DNA of 64,000 nt from Tretioscincus oriximinensis. Lineage: Eukaryota > Chordata > Lepidosauria > Squamata > Gymnophthalmidae. Positions 11,628-23,640 of this stretch are shown here, in pieces. The notes under the pieces were generated by a model. It made no database searches. It worked only from the letters and a program-made list of their open reading frames with translations, and was not told the DNA's origin. The stretch lies in the NCBI GenBank assembly GCA_022410635.1, contig JAJVDF010000449.1, positions 261,451 to 325,450 of the forward strand, given 5' to 3'. Position 1 is the stretch's first letter, and every line of letters starts with the position of its first letter. The translations under genes were made by a program, and so were the position numbers.

Positions 11628-11920
11628 TGTGGTTTGTTGGCTTGGAGATGGCAGATCTTCTGGTTTCCANTGAGCCCAGATGCAACCCCAAGCATCACCC
11701 ACCCCCAGTGGTGACAGAGATTCCAGAGATCTCCTGCTGTTGCTGCTGCTACTGCTTTTCATAGCNGTTTAAACTTCCCACCAGTGTAGTAATAGCAGGA
11801 GATCTCTGGGATCTCTGGGGGTGGGCAATATTGCGGTTGCCTCTGGGCTCCCTAGAAGCCAGAAGACACACACACACCCTTATCTCCAGTCACCTCTCCA
11901 AGCAACAACAACAACAAAAA
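11628..11920. mobile_element. Foldback (inverted-repeat) element, about 290 bp
   Basis: The left arm (from TTGTGGTTTGTTGGCTTGGAGA through AGATCTCCTGCT) is matched in reverse by the right arm (AGCAGGAGATCTCTGG through CTCTCCAAGCAACAAC), leaving a short centre near 11755-11787. Arms differ by scattered mismatches and an inserted CA run. Confidence 0.6.
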
Positions 11921-12395
11921 AAANCCCACCTGAAATCCTATTTGGTAAAGCTGAACTCATTAACAAAAGTAAATCTATAATCTATATTTGGTAAACTATC
12001 AGCTTACATTTATAATGGGCTGTGTTCATCAGTAGATATGGGACGGCTTACTGAGTTAGAGCTCACATATCAGATGGAGAACTGTCTTCCCATCATCATA
12101 TTGAACATCCCAGAAATTTGCAGCATATTGTGTGCACAGACTCCTGATTTGCACTTCTCCCCCTTCCCATACACCTCAGCTTCAGAATGTAAAATGCATG
12201 TCTTGCTTGAAATCATGCTCTAGTTCTCACCTGCTCCTACCTGTTCATGCTAGTGTACGCCATATGGAGACATTTTAATATGGAGTCTGCTATGAAATCA
12301 GGATAGAAGCACCGGCTGGAAAATGCAGGACAGTGGAGGTTTGTAGGCAATGGGTTGCTGAAACTGTGATTCTTCATGATGGAAAAAGATCGATC

Positions 12396-12950
12396 TCCAA
12401 AATGAGCCCTAGCATGATTTTTCAGGATTTTTGATGATGCTCAGAATATAAGACCTGCTCCAAAAATAAGCCATAGTTACATTTCATAAAAAAAGTCAAG
12501 TTGACTTTTTTGTTCAAGAATAAATGTAGATAAGAACATAAGAAGAGCCATACTGGATCAGGCCACAGCCCATCAAGTCCAGCATTCTGTGTCACACAGA
12601 GGCCCACCAGATGCACCTGGGCAGACCGAACAGAGGAAAGCAAAATATGCTCCTGTTCATGACTCCCTGCAAATGGTATTTCAGGAGTCCTGCCTGTTGC
12701 TCCATCCCGGAGGCAACATCCAGATATCCATCCTAGTATCCATTTAAATCCCTTGGTGTTCATAAACCTGTCTAGTCCTGTCTTGAAACTATCCAAGCTG
12801 TTAGCTAGCACTACCTCTTCAGGAAGTAAATTCCACAGGCCGATAGTTGGTTTTTTGAAAAATAAGATATCCCCTGAAAATAATCCCTTGTGCATCCTTT
12901 GGAGCAAAAATTAATATAATACCCTGTTTTGTTTTTNGGGAAAACATGGC
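12396..12950. mobile_element. Possible mariner-like AT-rich inverted-repeat element split by a CR1 tail
   Basis: Left (AAAATGAGCCCTAGCATG, ATATAAGACC) and right (CCCCTGAAAATAATCCC, GGGGAAAACATGG) parts match the two ends of the element type seen at 29211-29347. A CR1/L2 tail lies between them. Confidence 0.4.
12532..12858 (-). mobile_element. CR1-like LINE 3' end, antisense
   Basis: On the minus strand it encodes L-W-N-L-L-P-E-E-V-V ... S-L-D-S-F-K-T-G-L-D-R-F-M, the usual C-terminus of CR1/L2 ORF2. It ends in the TTCTTATG-type terminal unit. Copies of the same family are at 18678 and 41440. Confidence 0.85.
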
Positions 12951-13131
12951 ACCATAGCACTAGAGATATCTGATCTAGATAGGGCCTTTATCAGATTATA
13001 CGGAGTTGATGCAATAAAGTATAGAAAAATGCATAGTCCTTCCTTTCAAAAACTATGGAGCCCACTTCTGATTCATTGTCCTCTGGATAATTGGTTGATA
13101 ATTAGAAGTTTTAGTTAACAATGTTTGGCCA

Positions 13132-13376
13132 TTTCAGAGAAATAGTTGTATAAGTCTAGTAGAAAGTCCATGAAAGGGACTAGTAGCACTTAGAGATAAA
13201 CAGTAGAATGGTATGTGGCATTAGCTTTTTCGTAGACACATCTGCTTCTTCAGATGCTGAGGGACTTATGTGAGGTACAGATATTTATAGGAAACTGTGT
13301 ATGGGACATGACAAAGCACATGTAAAGAAAAGAAAAGAAAATTGGAGGTGAGTGGAGACCTTGCAATGGGGAAGAG
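13132..13376 (-). mobile_element. Penelope-like terminal segment, antisense
   Basis: It starts at the conserved TTTCAGAGAAATAG end and matches 785 back to about 560 in reverse. The hammerhead-like core is still readable on the minus strand (CTGAAGA, then GAAA), with an eroded stem II. Confidence 0.65.
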
Positions 13377-13533
13377 GCCATTGTGATACTATGTACAGTT
13401 TATTTTGTTAAAATCATTGATAATGTTTATAATGTTCATACATTGTCAGTTTTCATTCACACCGATATGATATATGAAATTTGTTTAAAATAGAAACTGT
13501 TTAAAGCAGCACGATTTTGATTTCATTCCAGTA

Positions 13534-13726
13534 TAGGCTGACCAGATGACCCCTTTTTTGGGGGGGTTGGAAACCCGGTTTTGTGGTGCCCCCCAGTTTT
13601 TGCTGAGGAAAAAAATATTTTTTTCTGGAAAAAAAAAATCTTTTTTTAAAAAAATTATCAGCAAAAAGCAAGAGGCACCCAAAAACCTAGTTTCCACCCG
13701 CCCCCCAAAGGGTCAGCCTATTTCAG
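13534..13726. mobile_element. Short foldback element with G/C-run ends, about 190 bp
   Basis: ATAGGCTGACC at the left matches GGTCAGCCTAT at the right. Inner parts (TTTTTGCTGA / TCAGCAAAAA) also pair around an A/T-rich centre. No coding capacity. Confidence 0.55.
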
Positions 13727-14596
13727 TACTATGCTANGTAGCTGCATCTAAGAACATACTCAATAAGCTTCGTGCTGTATCTATATAATTACTGTATCTT
13801 CAAAAAGATTTATTTTAAAAGCTGGAAGTCTGAAATGCAAAAGGTCATATGTTGGAAAAGAAAATGGAGCTAACCTGGTGAGGAAATAAACAATTTAGTT
13901 ATGAGTCAGTTAAATGTAGATACAGTATGTCCACATGGATTGCACAGTGCAGTCAAGATTATGTATAAAATGTTATGGCGTCACAGATTTTTGAAAAATT
14001 CTTTACATCACTATTACATTGTGGAAATGGATCATTTCCTGAAAATATGTTGAAATTTGGACTTGGTTTGTTCTACATGCATACACCATCATGCCAAGAT
14101 AGGAGAGGAAAGTGGGACAGTACCTGCTTCCGTATATGCTTGCCTGGTGAATGGGAATTTAAATTACTTCCCAGACAATGCAAATTGTCTCCAGGTGCCA
14201 TACTGGGTATAGTTGTGGTAGGAAAGTGATGTCAAAACAGAATTTGTGGGTATCAGGTTTTCTGCTATCAGTTTTTAAAAATTAACATTTCATTACTTAA
14301 TTTATATACCAATAAATAATAAACTATGATTAATGATAAAACANAGTCAAAGCATGTTGTACATTCAAAGCTATTAAAACATCATTAAAATGGCTTACTT
14401 CTGCACTCTCAGTTGAGGCAAAATTAAAGCAATTGGGGAAAACAGCCATATTAATTCCTGGTTGCTGAAGAATTGGGGAACCACCACTGAAATGCCCTGT
14501 TCCTATAGCAGAAGGCAGAGGGAGAAAGTAGAGTCTCAGAACCTGATCACAATTTCCCCCACAAACAGTGTAAGAGGAGAAGGAGAGGGGGGAAGA
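13727..14596. other. Intergenic, no feature recognised
   Basis: AT-rich. A chance 84-codon frame (13975-14229) has no recognisable family. Confidence 0.4.
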
Positions 14597-14672
14597 GGGG
14601 AAGAAAAAGGAGTTGGGTTTTATACATTGCTTTTCTTAACCTCAAAGGGACTCTCTTCTTCTCTCCACAAAT
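14597..14672 (-). mobile_element. SINE tail fragment, left half of an interrupted SINE
   Basis: GAAGAAAAAGGAGTTGGGTT followed by the L2-like tail and CTCTCCACAA is the reverse of a widespread squamate SINE tail. The rest of the body resumes at about 15647. Confidence 0.55.
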
Positions 14673-15646
14673 TTCCTTACCGGGGCTTGTCCCTGGCAAA
14701 AGGACATTGCTGCCAGGCACCAGCGAGGGATGGAGCCAAGCTAGGAGTNGCACCTCGTCTCGCTGACCAGGAGGACTGGCGAGGTGAGACACGACTTCCG
14801 GCGCTCATGGGAGGGGTGTATATAAGGCTGGGACGCCCCTCCCATTCCCTCTCCCGTCGGAAGCTCGTTCTCCCCCCCTTCCCCCCATTTTTCTTTTCTT
14901 CTTTTCTCCCATCATCATGGTGAGAGGAGAGGGCTGGCGTTATGCATCTTGACTTGCCATAGGTCATCTGAACCTTGTGAGAGGCATCCCCATGACTGCC
15001 ATATAGTTAGGGGTCCCTATTAAGGGGTTCTGGAATTGCGGGCTACCCCGGGGATGGGTAGGTGAATGCAATTATGGAGTCATTGAGGGGGCTGCACACA
15101 GGAAAGATCCATGAGAGCCCATACAAAACCTCTCTGATCCTCGCGGTGAGGCCCACAGCTCGGGTGGGCGGTATGGCTTATGCTGGACAGCCTGGGCAAA
15201 GCGGACAGGCAGTGCTGACCCACGTGGCGAGCGGGCAGTAGCCATGGCTTCACGCCACCAGCGTGGGGCACTGAGTCCGCTGCGAAGCCCAGGCTGGGCA
15301 GAAGCTGAGGGGTTACCATGTCACGTGGGCAGGTAGCGTCAGGGGGCCACGTCACAGGGGCATGGCTTGCCTTTAACCGTGTCAGACCGAGCGGCTGACC
15401 GGTTTGGGAGTCAAGATGCTGTGCTTGCACCCTCCTACTCGAGCCATGGAGTATTCCTTCCACTTTTGGGTTATTTGTTAATGTTAAGTTTGATGTTAAT
15501 TGCATGTAAGCACTTGTTCACTTTATAATTAGAAGAAGCCAGGTTGCGTTCTTCAATGTCACGGGTAAGCGTGTAGGTTTTGGATATTGTTAAGTTAATA
15601 AATGATTTGTAACTGCAATGGGTTTCCGTCCCTCATTTAGCTGTAC
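14673..15646 (+). mobile_element. GC-rich insertion of about 970 bp, possibly a solo LTR
   Basis: It sits between two halves of one SINE. It is much richer in CpG than its surroundings, has TATATAAG at 14818-14825, and has AATAAA at about 15597 followed by a TG-rich segment. These are the layout of a retroelement LTR. I cannot identify clean TG...CA ends or a target duplication, and no coding region is present. Confidence 0.4.
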
Positions 15647-15790
15647 CCAGCAACAGACATTTGGTGAAGTAGGTGAGGCTGAGAGAGTTCCACAGAATTG
15701 TGGGTCACCCAGCTGGCTTCAGAGTGGAGTCCAGAATCAAACTGGAAGTCTTCTAGATAAGAAACTGACACTCTGACCAGAAGACTAAAC
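15647..15790 (-). mobile_element. SINE body fragment, right half of the interrupted SINE
   Basis: The sequence TAGGTGAGGCTGAGAGAGTT then GGTCACCCAGCTGGCTTC is the reverse of the conserved core of squamate tRNA-derived SINEs. A second copy of this core is at 30546-30694. Confidence 0.65.
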
Positions 15791-15903
15791 AAAGGTAGTT
15801 AAACTTGGTGGCTTTCCAGAACAGTTTCCAATCCAACATAGATGTTAGAGAATTTGTAAGCCTCGCCGGTTAAACAAACCCAAAAATCCTCTTTCCTTCT
15901 AGG

Positions 15904-16360
15904 TTATTCACCATTTGTATGGCCATTCCTTGCTTCTATTGGCTCAGTTCCACCTGCTCCTATTATTTTCTTTTGTTATCACATTGCGCAGGTGGTGGCA
16001 AAATAGGGAGAAATTATTCTTCCCAATTCCCCCCTCCCCCCGGGGTGAAGAACCTGATTCTAGAGTGACAAGGTGAGTCAATGTTTATTAATGTTTCAGG
16101 TTAAAAAATTCTTAAATAACATGCCAATGAGATTAATGGATTATTCACCATTTGTACGGCCATTCCTTGCTTCTGTTGGCTCAGCTCCACCTATTCCTGT
16201 CACATTGCACAGGTGGGTGGCAAAATAGGGAGAAATTATTCTTCCCAATCCCCCCCCCCCCCCGGGGTGAAGAACCTGATTCTAGAGTGACAGGGTGAGT
16301 CATTGTTTATTAATGTTTCAGGTTAAGAAATTCTTAAATAACATGCCAATGAGATTTTTG
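15904..16360. repeat. Tandem direct duplication, two units of about 220-237 bp
   Basis: Unit 1 (15904-16140) and unit 2 (16141-16360) both begin TTATTCACCATTTGTA and end AACATGCCAATGAGATT. They differ by scattered substitutions, a 15-bp indel and a variable C run. Confidence 0.9.
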
Positions 16361-16576
16361 ATGATGCAGAATGTCAAATAAGTAAGCGTAGACTTTTTCT
16401 TTTTTCAAGTATGGGCTGTATAAGCTGACTGGGCATATGGAAGAGAGAACTTTCTTTTGCACAAGGATAAAGCAAGGAGTTGTACAAGTTGTAGCCACTG
16501 ACCTTTCACCAAGGGCCTTCTTCTGGAATATATCTCTGTTTCTTGCTACAATCTGCACTATCATGTTCACTATCCC

Positions 16577-17065
16577 CATAAGAGGAACCTGCTGAATCGG
16601 GCCACAATCCATCTAGTCTAGTGTTCTGTTTCAGACAGTAGTCGACCAATTGAGCAGCCTTAAGCAGAAAATGGCATAATCTTCACCTGTTCTGGACTCC
16701 CTGCAAAACGTTTTCAGGAATATTGTCTGTTGATCCATTCCAGATGCAATATCAAGATACCTATTCTAGTAGCTATTATACACTTAGCTTCCATGAATTT
16801 GTCTAATGCTAACTTAAAGCTATCTAGTCTGCTAGACACCACCACCTCTTCTGGAAGTAGATTCCATATATCAATGGCCCTCTGGGTGGAAAAAAAACAC
16901 CCCTTTCCTTGTCTGTCCTAACTCTTCTACTCATCAGGTTCATAGGGTGACCCCTTGCTCTAATGTTGTGTGATACAGAGAATTTATTTTCTCTATTCAC
17001 ACTATCCATCCCATGTATGATTTTATACAGTTCAATCAAATTGCCCTTTTAAAAGTTGTCTTTCA
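16577..17065 (-). mobile_element. CR1-like LINE 3' part, antisense, diverged
   Basis: Minus-strand frame 17039-16824 shows Y-K-I-I-H-G and R-R-V-R-T-D-K-E-R-G-V-F-F, as in CR1 ORF2 C-termini. The 16577-16640 part matches the AAGAG..CCTGCTGAATCGGGCC terminal block. Confidence 0.75.
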
Positions 17066-18677
17066 AGGCTGAAGAGATTTGCATCCCGATTCCACAAGGG
17101 AGCTGCTCCATCCCCTTGATCATTTTGTTTTCCAATACAAAACCATAGGCAGTTCAGGGTAGAACTGTCCTTATTTTGATACATTTTCTAAACTCTCACN
17201 GTTTTAAAAATTGTATTGCATTGTTAGAGGTTTGATGTCACATGAAGAGTAATTTCTCATATTCGATGCTTCCCGACTACAAGTTTAAAATCACACCTCC
17301 AGTCTTCCTTGAAGTGCCCTCTGTCCTTGTTACATTTTCTGGTATTCACATGATATCGGAAGCCTTAGAAGTCATTGCTATGCTTGCCTGCCTAGCATTA
17401 TCTGCAAGCAGAGTGCCATTTAGCTTTTTACAGCGAGGTTCAAAAGTTTCAAGGGAGTTACCATGTTCATGTAAGGAAGGCCCCACTGAGGCTATGGCTG
17501 CATCCCCACACATGATATTTAGTGAGATGGAAGCAACATCATCTTCCATTCACCACAAGAGATCATGCATGTCCAGTGATCCACACTACAGTTTGTGCGA
17601 TTCAACAGTGGACTTTTTGTAAAATCTAAAAGAAAGCTTCATGGAGACATTCAGCAATGAGAACAGAGCAAACTCATTGGCTCTCAACTTACAGAGAAAG
17701 CTTGGATATTGTAGGAAGACAAACAAGGAATGCTGGAAACCGTAGTATGGAGCTACGTAGTATGGAGTTTCCAACAGGTGGAGATTATGGGGCTCATCAA
17801 GCACTGAGATTGTTAGATAATGTGTCAGAACAGTGTGGAAGCCTTAAGATAATATGGGGGTGGAGATCAAACGTGTTTTAAAAGCAATAGTGATGCAATA
17901 CATGGTTTGGGATCTTTCTTTTAGGTTATAAAGAAGTCTACTGCTAAATTGGAAAAAATGAGCAAACATAAAAACTAGGGCAAAGGGCCTGTTTCCCAAA
18001 TGAATGGCTGATCTTTCATGAAACAGTGGGGCTCATTTTACATGACGTTGCTACCAACTTGTTAAATATCCTGAATGNGGATGGGGTCTCTTCCACACTG
18101 GAAATATTTTTAATACACGCATTCAAGTTGATTCTGTTCTAGAACTGGATGGGGCAGGTGCTCCAAGAAATCCATGACACATTGCTGCACCCAAATTTTA
18201 ACAAGATGATTACCAATTTGTACCAGTTCATTTAGCATGAATTGGTCAAGCACAAATCTCTTTATCTTATATTAAAAATGATTTTACCATGACTGGGTAA
18301 ATGGNAGGAATGAAATCACCATCCTACCTAGGGCTTGGCTAAATTATTTTCCAAGCTCTCCTGGTTTGTATTAAGCAATATAATGTACATGAAATTCATC
18401 ACACTCCAGATATTACTGTCCTAAAAAGATTATGGTATATTAAATAAATAATAATAATGAAAAAGAAGTAAACTTTGAAACTAAGAATGTCTGAGGATGT
18501 ATCTTTAACTTATTAGGATTTGGAATGTTTTTAGAATCCTGAAATGAGATAAGGCACCTATCTTGAGATATGCCAAAATAAAATCTAGTGCAGAAGGGGC
18601 AATAGGTTAACTATTTTATCATACCAGATATAAGTATGTACATGTACATGTTCAGAAATCTGGTGGAGACAGCCTGT
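17066..18677. other. Intergenic, no gene recognised
   Basis: A 126-codon frame at 17242-17622 and its antisense shadow have no recognisable family. A small direct repeat (AGTATGGAGCTACGT / AGTATGGAGTTTCC) lies at 17742-17775. Confidence 0.4.
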
Positions 18678-19092
18678 TCATAAGAACATAAGAACATAGG
18701 AAGAGCCATACTGGATCAGGCCACAGCCCATCAAGTGTCACACAGAGGCCCACCAGATGCAACTGGCCAGTCTGAACAGAGGAAAACAAAATATGAACCT
18801 GTTCATGACTCCCTGCAAATGGTATTTCAGGAGTCCTGCCTGCTGCTTCATCCCGGAGGCAACATCCAGACATCCATCCTAGTATCCATTTATAACCTTG
18901 GTGTCCATAAACCTGTCTAGTCCTGTCTTGAAACTATCCAAGCTGTTAGCTANCACTACCTCTTCAGGAAGTAAATTCCACAGGCCAATGACCCTCTTGG
19001 TTAAAAAATACTTTCCTTTGTCTGTTCTCATTTTTCTACCCATCAGTTTTAAGGAGTTCACCCATGCCTTTAGCTGAGTGCAAAATTCCTCT
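18678..19092 (-). mobile_element. CR1-like LINE 3' end, antisense
   Basis: The minus strand encodes R-K-M-R-T-D-K-G-K-Y-F-L-T-K-R then L-W-N-L-L-P-E-E-V-V, and ends in two TTCTTATG-type units. It is close to the copies at 12532 and 41440. Confidence 0.85.
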
Positions 19093-19139
19093 CTCTTTGA
19101 AGACTGTTNGATTTTTAATTGTTCTATTTTAATCTGTTT

Positions 19140-19240
19140 TATGTTTTTTTTATTGTGATACCCCCTGAGACCTTTGGGTATAGGGCGGAATATAATTGTA
19201 GGAAAGTAAACAAACAAACAAGCAAATAAATAAATAAATA
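19140..19240 (+). mobile_element. L2-type LINE or SINE 3' tail with (AAAT)n
   Basis: CCTGAGACCTTTGGGTATAG then GGCGGAATATAA and AAAT repeats. Similar tails occur at 39945-40015 and 62700-62785, and in reverse at 37205-37280 and 52045-52115. Confidence 0.6.
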
Positions 19241-20070
19241 GATATGACAGAATGCCATGTTTTAAAGATTTCTTTGTCTAGCAACGGTAAATGGGATTTG
19301 TACTTCATGAACTCCATTTAAACATAGATCTTTTGAAACCAAAACAAACAAATAAATCCAATTATTAACCTCAGTAGCAGTAAGAAAACAAATGAATATT
19401 CAGTACTGAGCCCAGATTACCAAGTGTATAAAAAACCAGACTTTTACACTTTGGAAACCTTGCCCAAGGCCTCCCTCAGTATGCCTGTTAGTCTGGTATA
19501 CTGNCCAGTGCCAAATGGTGGTACAGCATTTTTTCCCATTGGAATAGAATTCTATTGATACAAGGTCAAATGTGTCCCAAGGGCAGTATTCAGACACCAG
19601 TTTCTTCTTCATTCACATTTAATTTCAAGATTGTGGGTTCTTCGGAGTGGAGTTTTCTGTTTGATTTTAATCACCCTCAAAAAGGACTTTTTTGGGAGCT
19701 ACAGCATCTCAGACCTTTTGAGACAAGGGCGGTTACTGCACTGCTTTATCCTGCATCTTGGTGAGCTGTGTTAATTACTATCCACATCTCAGCCAAGGAT
19801 TAAAAAGCTTCCCAGCCCCATAGTTGTAGCTGAACTTGTTTCAGCCAAGTACTAAGAAGCAAGCAGCATGCCTTTGGTTCTGTATGCAGATACTGTATAT
19901 AAAAAATTCTAAACTTAGTGTCAACATTTCTGTGCTGCCTGTGTGTAATCTATGGTCTAGTATATTCCGTAAAGCATTCTGTAGATTGCAAGCAACAGCT
20001 GAAATGATATGCATTTTCATGCAATAGCCTACTCCAAAGCTTTGTTCATTGTGGATGGAACATTCTAGAT

Positions 20071-20258
20071 CAGGGGTGGACAATTAATTTTTCCCAAGGG
20101 GCCACATGAGAAATTGGGGTGGTTTTAGAGGGCCGGACTAATATAGTTAACTCAGTTCTACCCAATACTGTATATAACTCTGAGCTAAGAGGGGCGGGCC
20201 GGTCAGAGACAGTAGGAGGGCCGCATGTGGCCCTCGGGCCGCCCCTTGCCCAGGTCTG
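20071..20258. mobile_element. hAT-type non-autonomous element, 188 bp, with 8-bp target duplication
   Basis: It begins CAGGGGTGGACAATTAA and ends TTGCCCAGGTCTG, with subterminal similarity of the two ends. The 8-bp repeat TTCTAGAT flanks it (20063-20070 and 20259-20266), the duplication size of hAT elements. A second copy of identical length is at 30287-30474. Confidence 0.88.
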
Positions 20259-20704
20259 TTCTAGATGGAGATGTGTGTACCCTCTGGTAGGGGATAGGGT
20301 GGTTTAGTCTGGTCTACTAGCCCTTTGTGAACAGAGCCAAAAACTTCTAAAAAAAAGAAAAGAAGCAAGCTTTTNTACCTTGAAGCTGCTACATAGGAGG
20401 AAAGTGATTTTCAATAGAAACTGTATGACAGAAACCTCTTTGTCATTCCTTTTTTTAAAAAAAAAATATTGAATTTTTACAAAACAAAAACATATATCAG
20501 CGAAAACAATAATAATGGCACAGTTACATCACTGAATTAATAAAAGATTCCAAACATAATATTCATACCGTCAATTATTTCGTACAAAAAAACATACCAT
20601 ACCACCCCACCCACCCTTAAAGGAACAGCATAATCATCCTTTGGGTATATTGTTAAATCTTTAGAGTCAGTTTGATTGTTGCTAAGAGTTCATATATCAT
20701 TAAT

Positions 20705-20877
20705 TTGACCCAGCTATTTGAAAGCAAGAAGTGCAAGAAATTGCAACTGACTGCAAGTAGATACATGGGAACCACCACAGCCTGGTGGGGAAGATAGAAT
20801 GTAAGCCTTCAGGCAAAATACCCTTGTAAGGTGAGAAAAGCGGGGTATAAGAACCAGTTGTTCTTCTTCTCCTGCAT
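20705..20877 (+). mobile_element. tRNA-headed SINE, 3' part, sense
   Basis: It holds the body and L2-like tail (GAGAAAAGCGGGGTATAAGA) ending in TTCTTCTTCT. The head is missing, and a second copy follows directly. Confidence 0.75.
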
Positions 20878-20883
20878 GACCCG

Positions 20884-21160
20884 GATGAATGGCGCAGTCA
20901 CTAAGAAGACAATCTCTCATTTAAAAGATCGGGTTTCGAGGCCCTGTGTCAGATGTTGGGAAGGGTGAGCACCTTCTACTAACTTGTACCTCTAGCCAAC
21001 CTAGCTATTCAAAAGCTAGAAATGCTAGAACTTGCAACTGACTATGACCAAATAAATGGGAACCACCACAGCCTGGTGGAGAAGATAAAATGTAAGCCTT
21101 CGGGCAAAGCTACTTTGAGTCCCTTCTGGTGAGAAAAGCAGGATATAAAAACCCATATAT
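20884..21160 (+). mobile_element. tRNA-headed SINE, near full length, sense
   Basis: The head ATGAATGGCGCAGTCACTAA with a B-box-like GGGTTTCGAGGCCC is followed by the shared body and tail. It lies next to another copy in the same orientation. Confidence 0.75.
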
Positions 21161-22640
21161 ATATATTCTTTAAATATATAGCATAAAACAAAATAATTAA
21201 AATCACTCACTATGGTCTATGATCACATATTTACATTAAGCATTCTGCAGCTCTTATTCCATACTGAAAAATGGAGTTTAGCAGAGAAAAAGAAAACAGC
21301 TCATTCTTTAGGATTGAGAATGAACTAAAGAAAGCTGAAATAAACATATGGCCAGGGCTTGTATAGATTTGCAGATACCACTATCCCTGATACTTCTGAC
21401 ATATGGCATACTTTTCTTTTTAGCAGCAATATTGACAGTAAAAATCCAATAAAATATCCAGTGCAAATACCAGTATTTGAAGGAATACTGCATTCCAGAG
21501 GAAAGAAAAATGTCTGTTATAACTAACTCCAAAATTGTTATGTATGGAACAGGAACTGATAAATGTAACAGCTAAAGAATAATTTGGTATTAGCACAGCA
21601 AGCGGATTTTCGAATGGTTTCCTGATAAAAGTCTTGTATAAACCTTAAACATAGAAACGCCCTCTGTTACCTTATCTATATTACATTTTGCAAAGCTTAT
21701 GAGATTTTCTGGTATAATGCCTTAAATATCTCATCCTCCCAGGATGCTACTGAATTCTCCAGCAGAAGATTATGGTTTCATGGATTTTGTAGTCTTAAGG
21801 AACTAAAAAAAGGCATAAAAATTAATCAAAAGAGGAGGAAGAGGCACAGAAGTCCAAGACTTGTATGCTATGGTTTCTAATCTTTGTGATTTTTCTTTTG
21901 TTCGTCTAGTGCTCCGTGTATACTACTCTTCAGGTGATTCAAATCAGTCCTACATCTTATTTTATGCTGATATCAGCTAGCATGTCAAGCTTTATTTATC
22001 TGTATTACTCTCTTGCCTTAGATATAAATGTCTTATGGTAAATTACAGTAAAATAGCAGCAAATGTGTAGATGTTCCTTACTATGGCTGCTCCTATACTT
22101 ACTTTTGAACTGAGAGAGGAGGGGAACCAAGTAAGGATCAGACCAGGCCTCTCCCTCTTGTATTATACTTCATCTGTGTTGGACAAAGCTATGAATTAGG
22201 ATGGGCACCAAAATAGCACCTTATCTCAGTCCTATCATGGAATCAACACTGTCTACCAGCATATCACAGTGCAACATGTAACCTGCATTGTGGGAATCTA
22301 GAAAGCTCTGTGATCAGTCTTTTTCTTCCTATTACAGAAATGGAGCTTGAGGATTTGGCCTACTCTGGGACAGAGAGGGGAGATAGGGACAGGCAGCAGG
22401 GGCAACACGGCTGCCAAGCTTGCTCCCGCCACCTGTCCCTGCCTCCCACCTCCAATTCGGACAGGTGGCCGTGGGGGGTACTGCAGGAGGCAGGGACAGG
22501 CGTTTGGCCCATGCTGGCAAGCCGATCAGGACACAGCAGTGCCAATGTCACCTCTTACAATCGGCGTCGCCATCACAGGTGGTGGTGATTAGATCATTGT
22601 ACTGTTCCTTACTTTAGCGGGCTGAGTAGCAGCAATCAAA
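21161..22640. other. Intergenic, no gene recognised
   Basis: Mostly AT-rich. A GC-rich patch at 22340-22600 gives overlapping frames on both strands without a recognisable family. It may be the start of an old retroelement. Confidence 0.4.
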
Positions 22641-23640
22641 ATGAAAATTATATCAAAACTCCACTATCTCTTTTGTACATTTTCTTTCGTTTTGCCATCC
22701 AAGCAGCTTAAACTCTGGGAAAAGAGTCCTAACCGATACATCTTTCTAAGGAAGAAGCCCCGACTCTCTCAAAAAAAGTTAGGAAATCAATTCACCTTGG
22801 AGGTTGGGGATACCCTATTCTTTCTTTCTAGTTTAATTCTTGTCAATTACATTATCTTCAACTTTCAAGATTTCTGGAGTCTTATTATCACCAAAACCAA
22901 TGTAAAATATTATTCTATACAAAACCTCATGCATTTGGGCACCACACAGATCTGGAAGCAATGGCAAAGCAAACTCACCCCTCCCCTTTCCCAACTCCTA
23001 GTTCCCTGCTGAATGCTCCGGCATGGATAACTAAGAAAAAAATGGTTTATTAAAAACCTTGGATGGAGGTACAATAGCAGAATTGCAAAACTCGGAGCTT
23101 AAACTTAAATCCTTAGCTGAACTTACAGACTTTTTAAATCTTTCCCCACATAATTGATCAGAAGTTATGGCAATAAAATGATTTCTAAATTCTTCAGATT
23201 TATTGAACTACCTCTAGAGATCTTACCCCTTTTGAACATCTTATACAGACATCCCAGATCTAAGAAAAGGGCATGACAGTTAAGATTTATCAGTATCTAC
23301 TTGACTGTGGAGAATTTAGGCAAGAGGCTTTGTGTTAATTTTGGAAATCTGAGGGTAATAGTACCATAAATGAAGCAGAATGGAAAAAGATCCCCACAAC
23401 TATCTATAATGCATTGGGAGCACAGAAAGATTTATACATGGTACTACACCCCCATTTCTCTTCACAGAATTAACAACCATATCAGTCCCTTATGCTGGCA
23501 TGGTTGTAGGGACCTGGGGTGTCCCCCCACTTCTAGGCTTCTCTGCTCCAGAACTGAGCACCTGAAGGGGATGAACGTCCCCAATATGTATCCTGGCTAC
23601 CTGGGCGGATCTAGCCTACCATAGAATATCCCCACTGGCA
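22641..23640 (+). mobile_element. L1 ORF2 remnant, sense
   Basis: The frame from 22641 contains K-K-P-R-L-S-Q-K-K-L and a following I-W-K-Q-W, resembling the post-RT region of L1 ORF2. Near 23470 the plus strand reads I-S-P-L-C-W-H-G-C, the start of the C-terminal cysteine motif. Stops and frameshifts are present throughout. Confidence 0.6.

Noticed and set aside
12396..12950. Reading the minus-strand 161-codon frame as a host gene
   Set aside because: The recognisable part is the CR1/L2 ORF2 C-terminus, and the rest is read-through of a neighbouring DNA element.
15080..15505. 141-codon minus-strand frame in the GC-rich insertion
   Set aside because: GC-driven open frame without a recognisable family. 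It fits the LTR-like insertion better than a gene.
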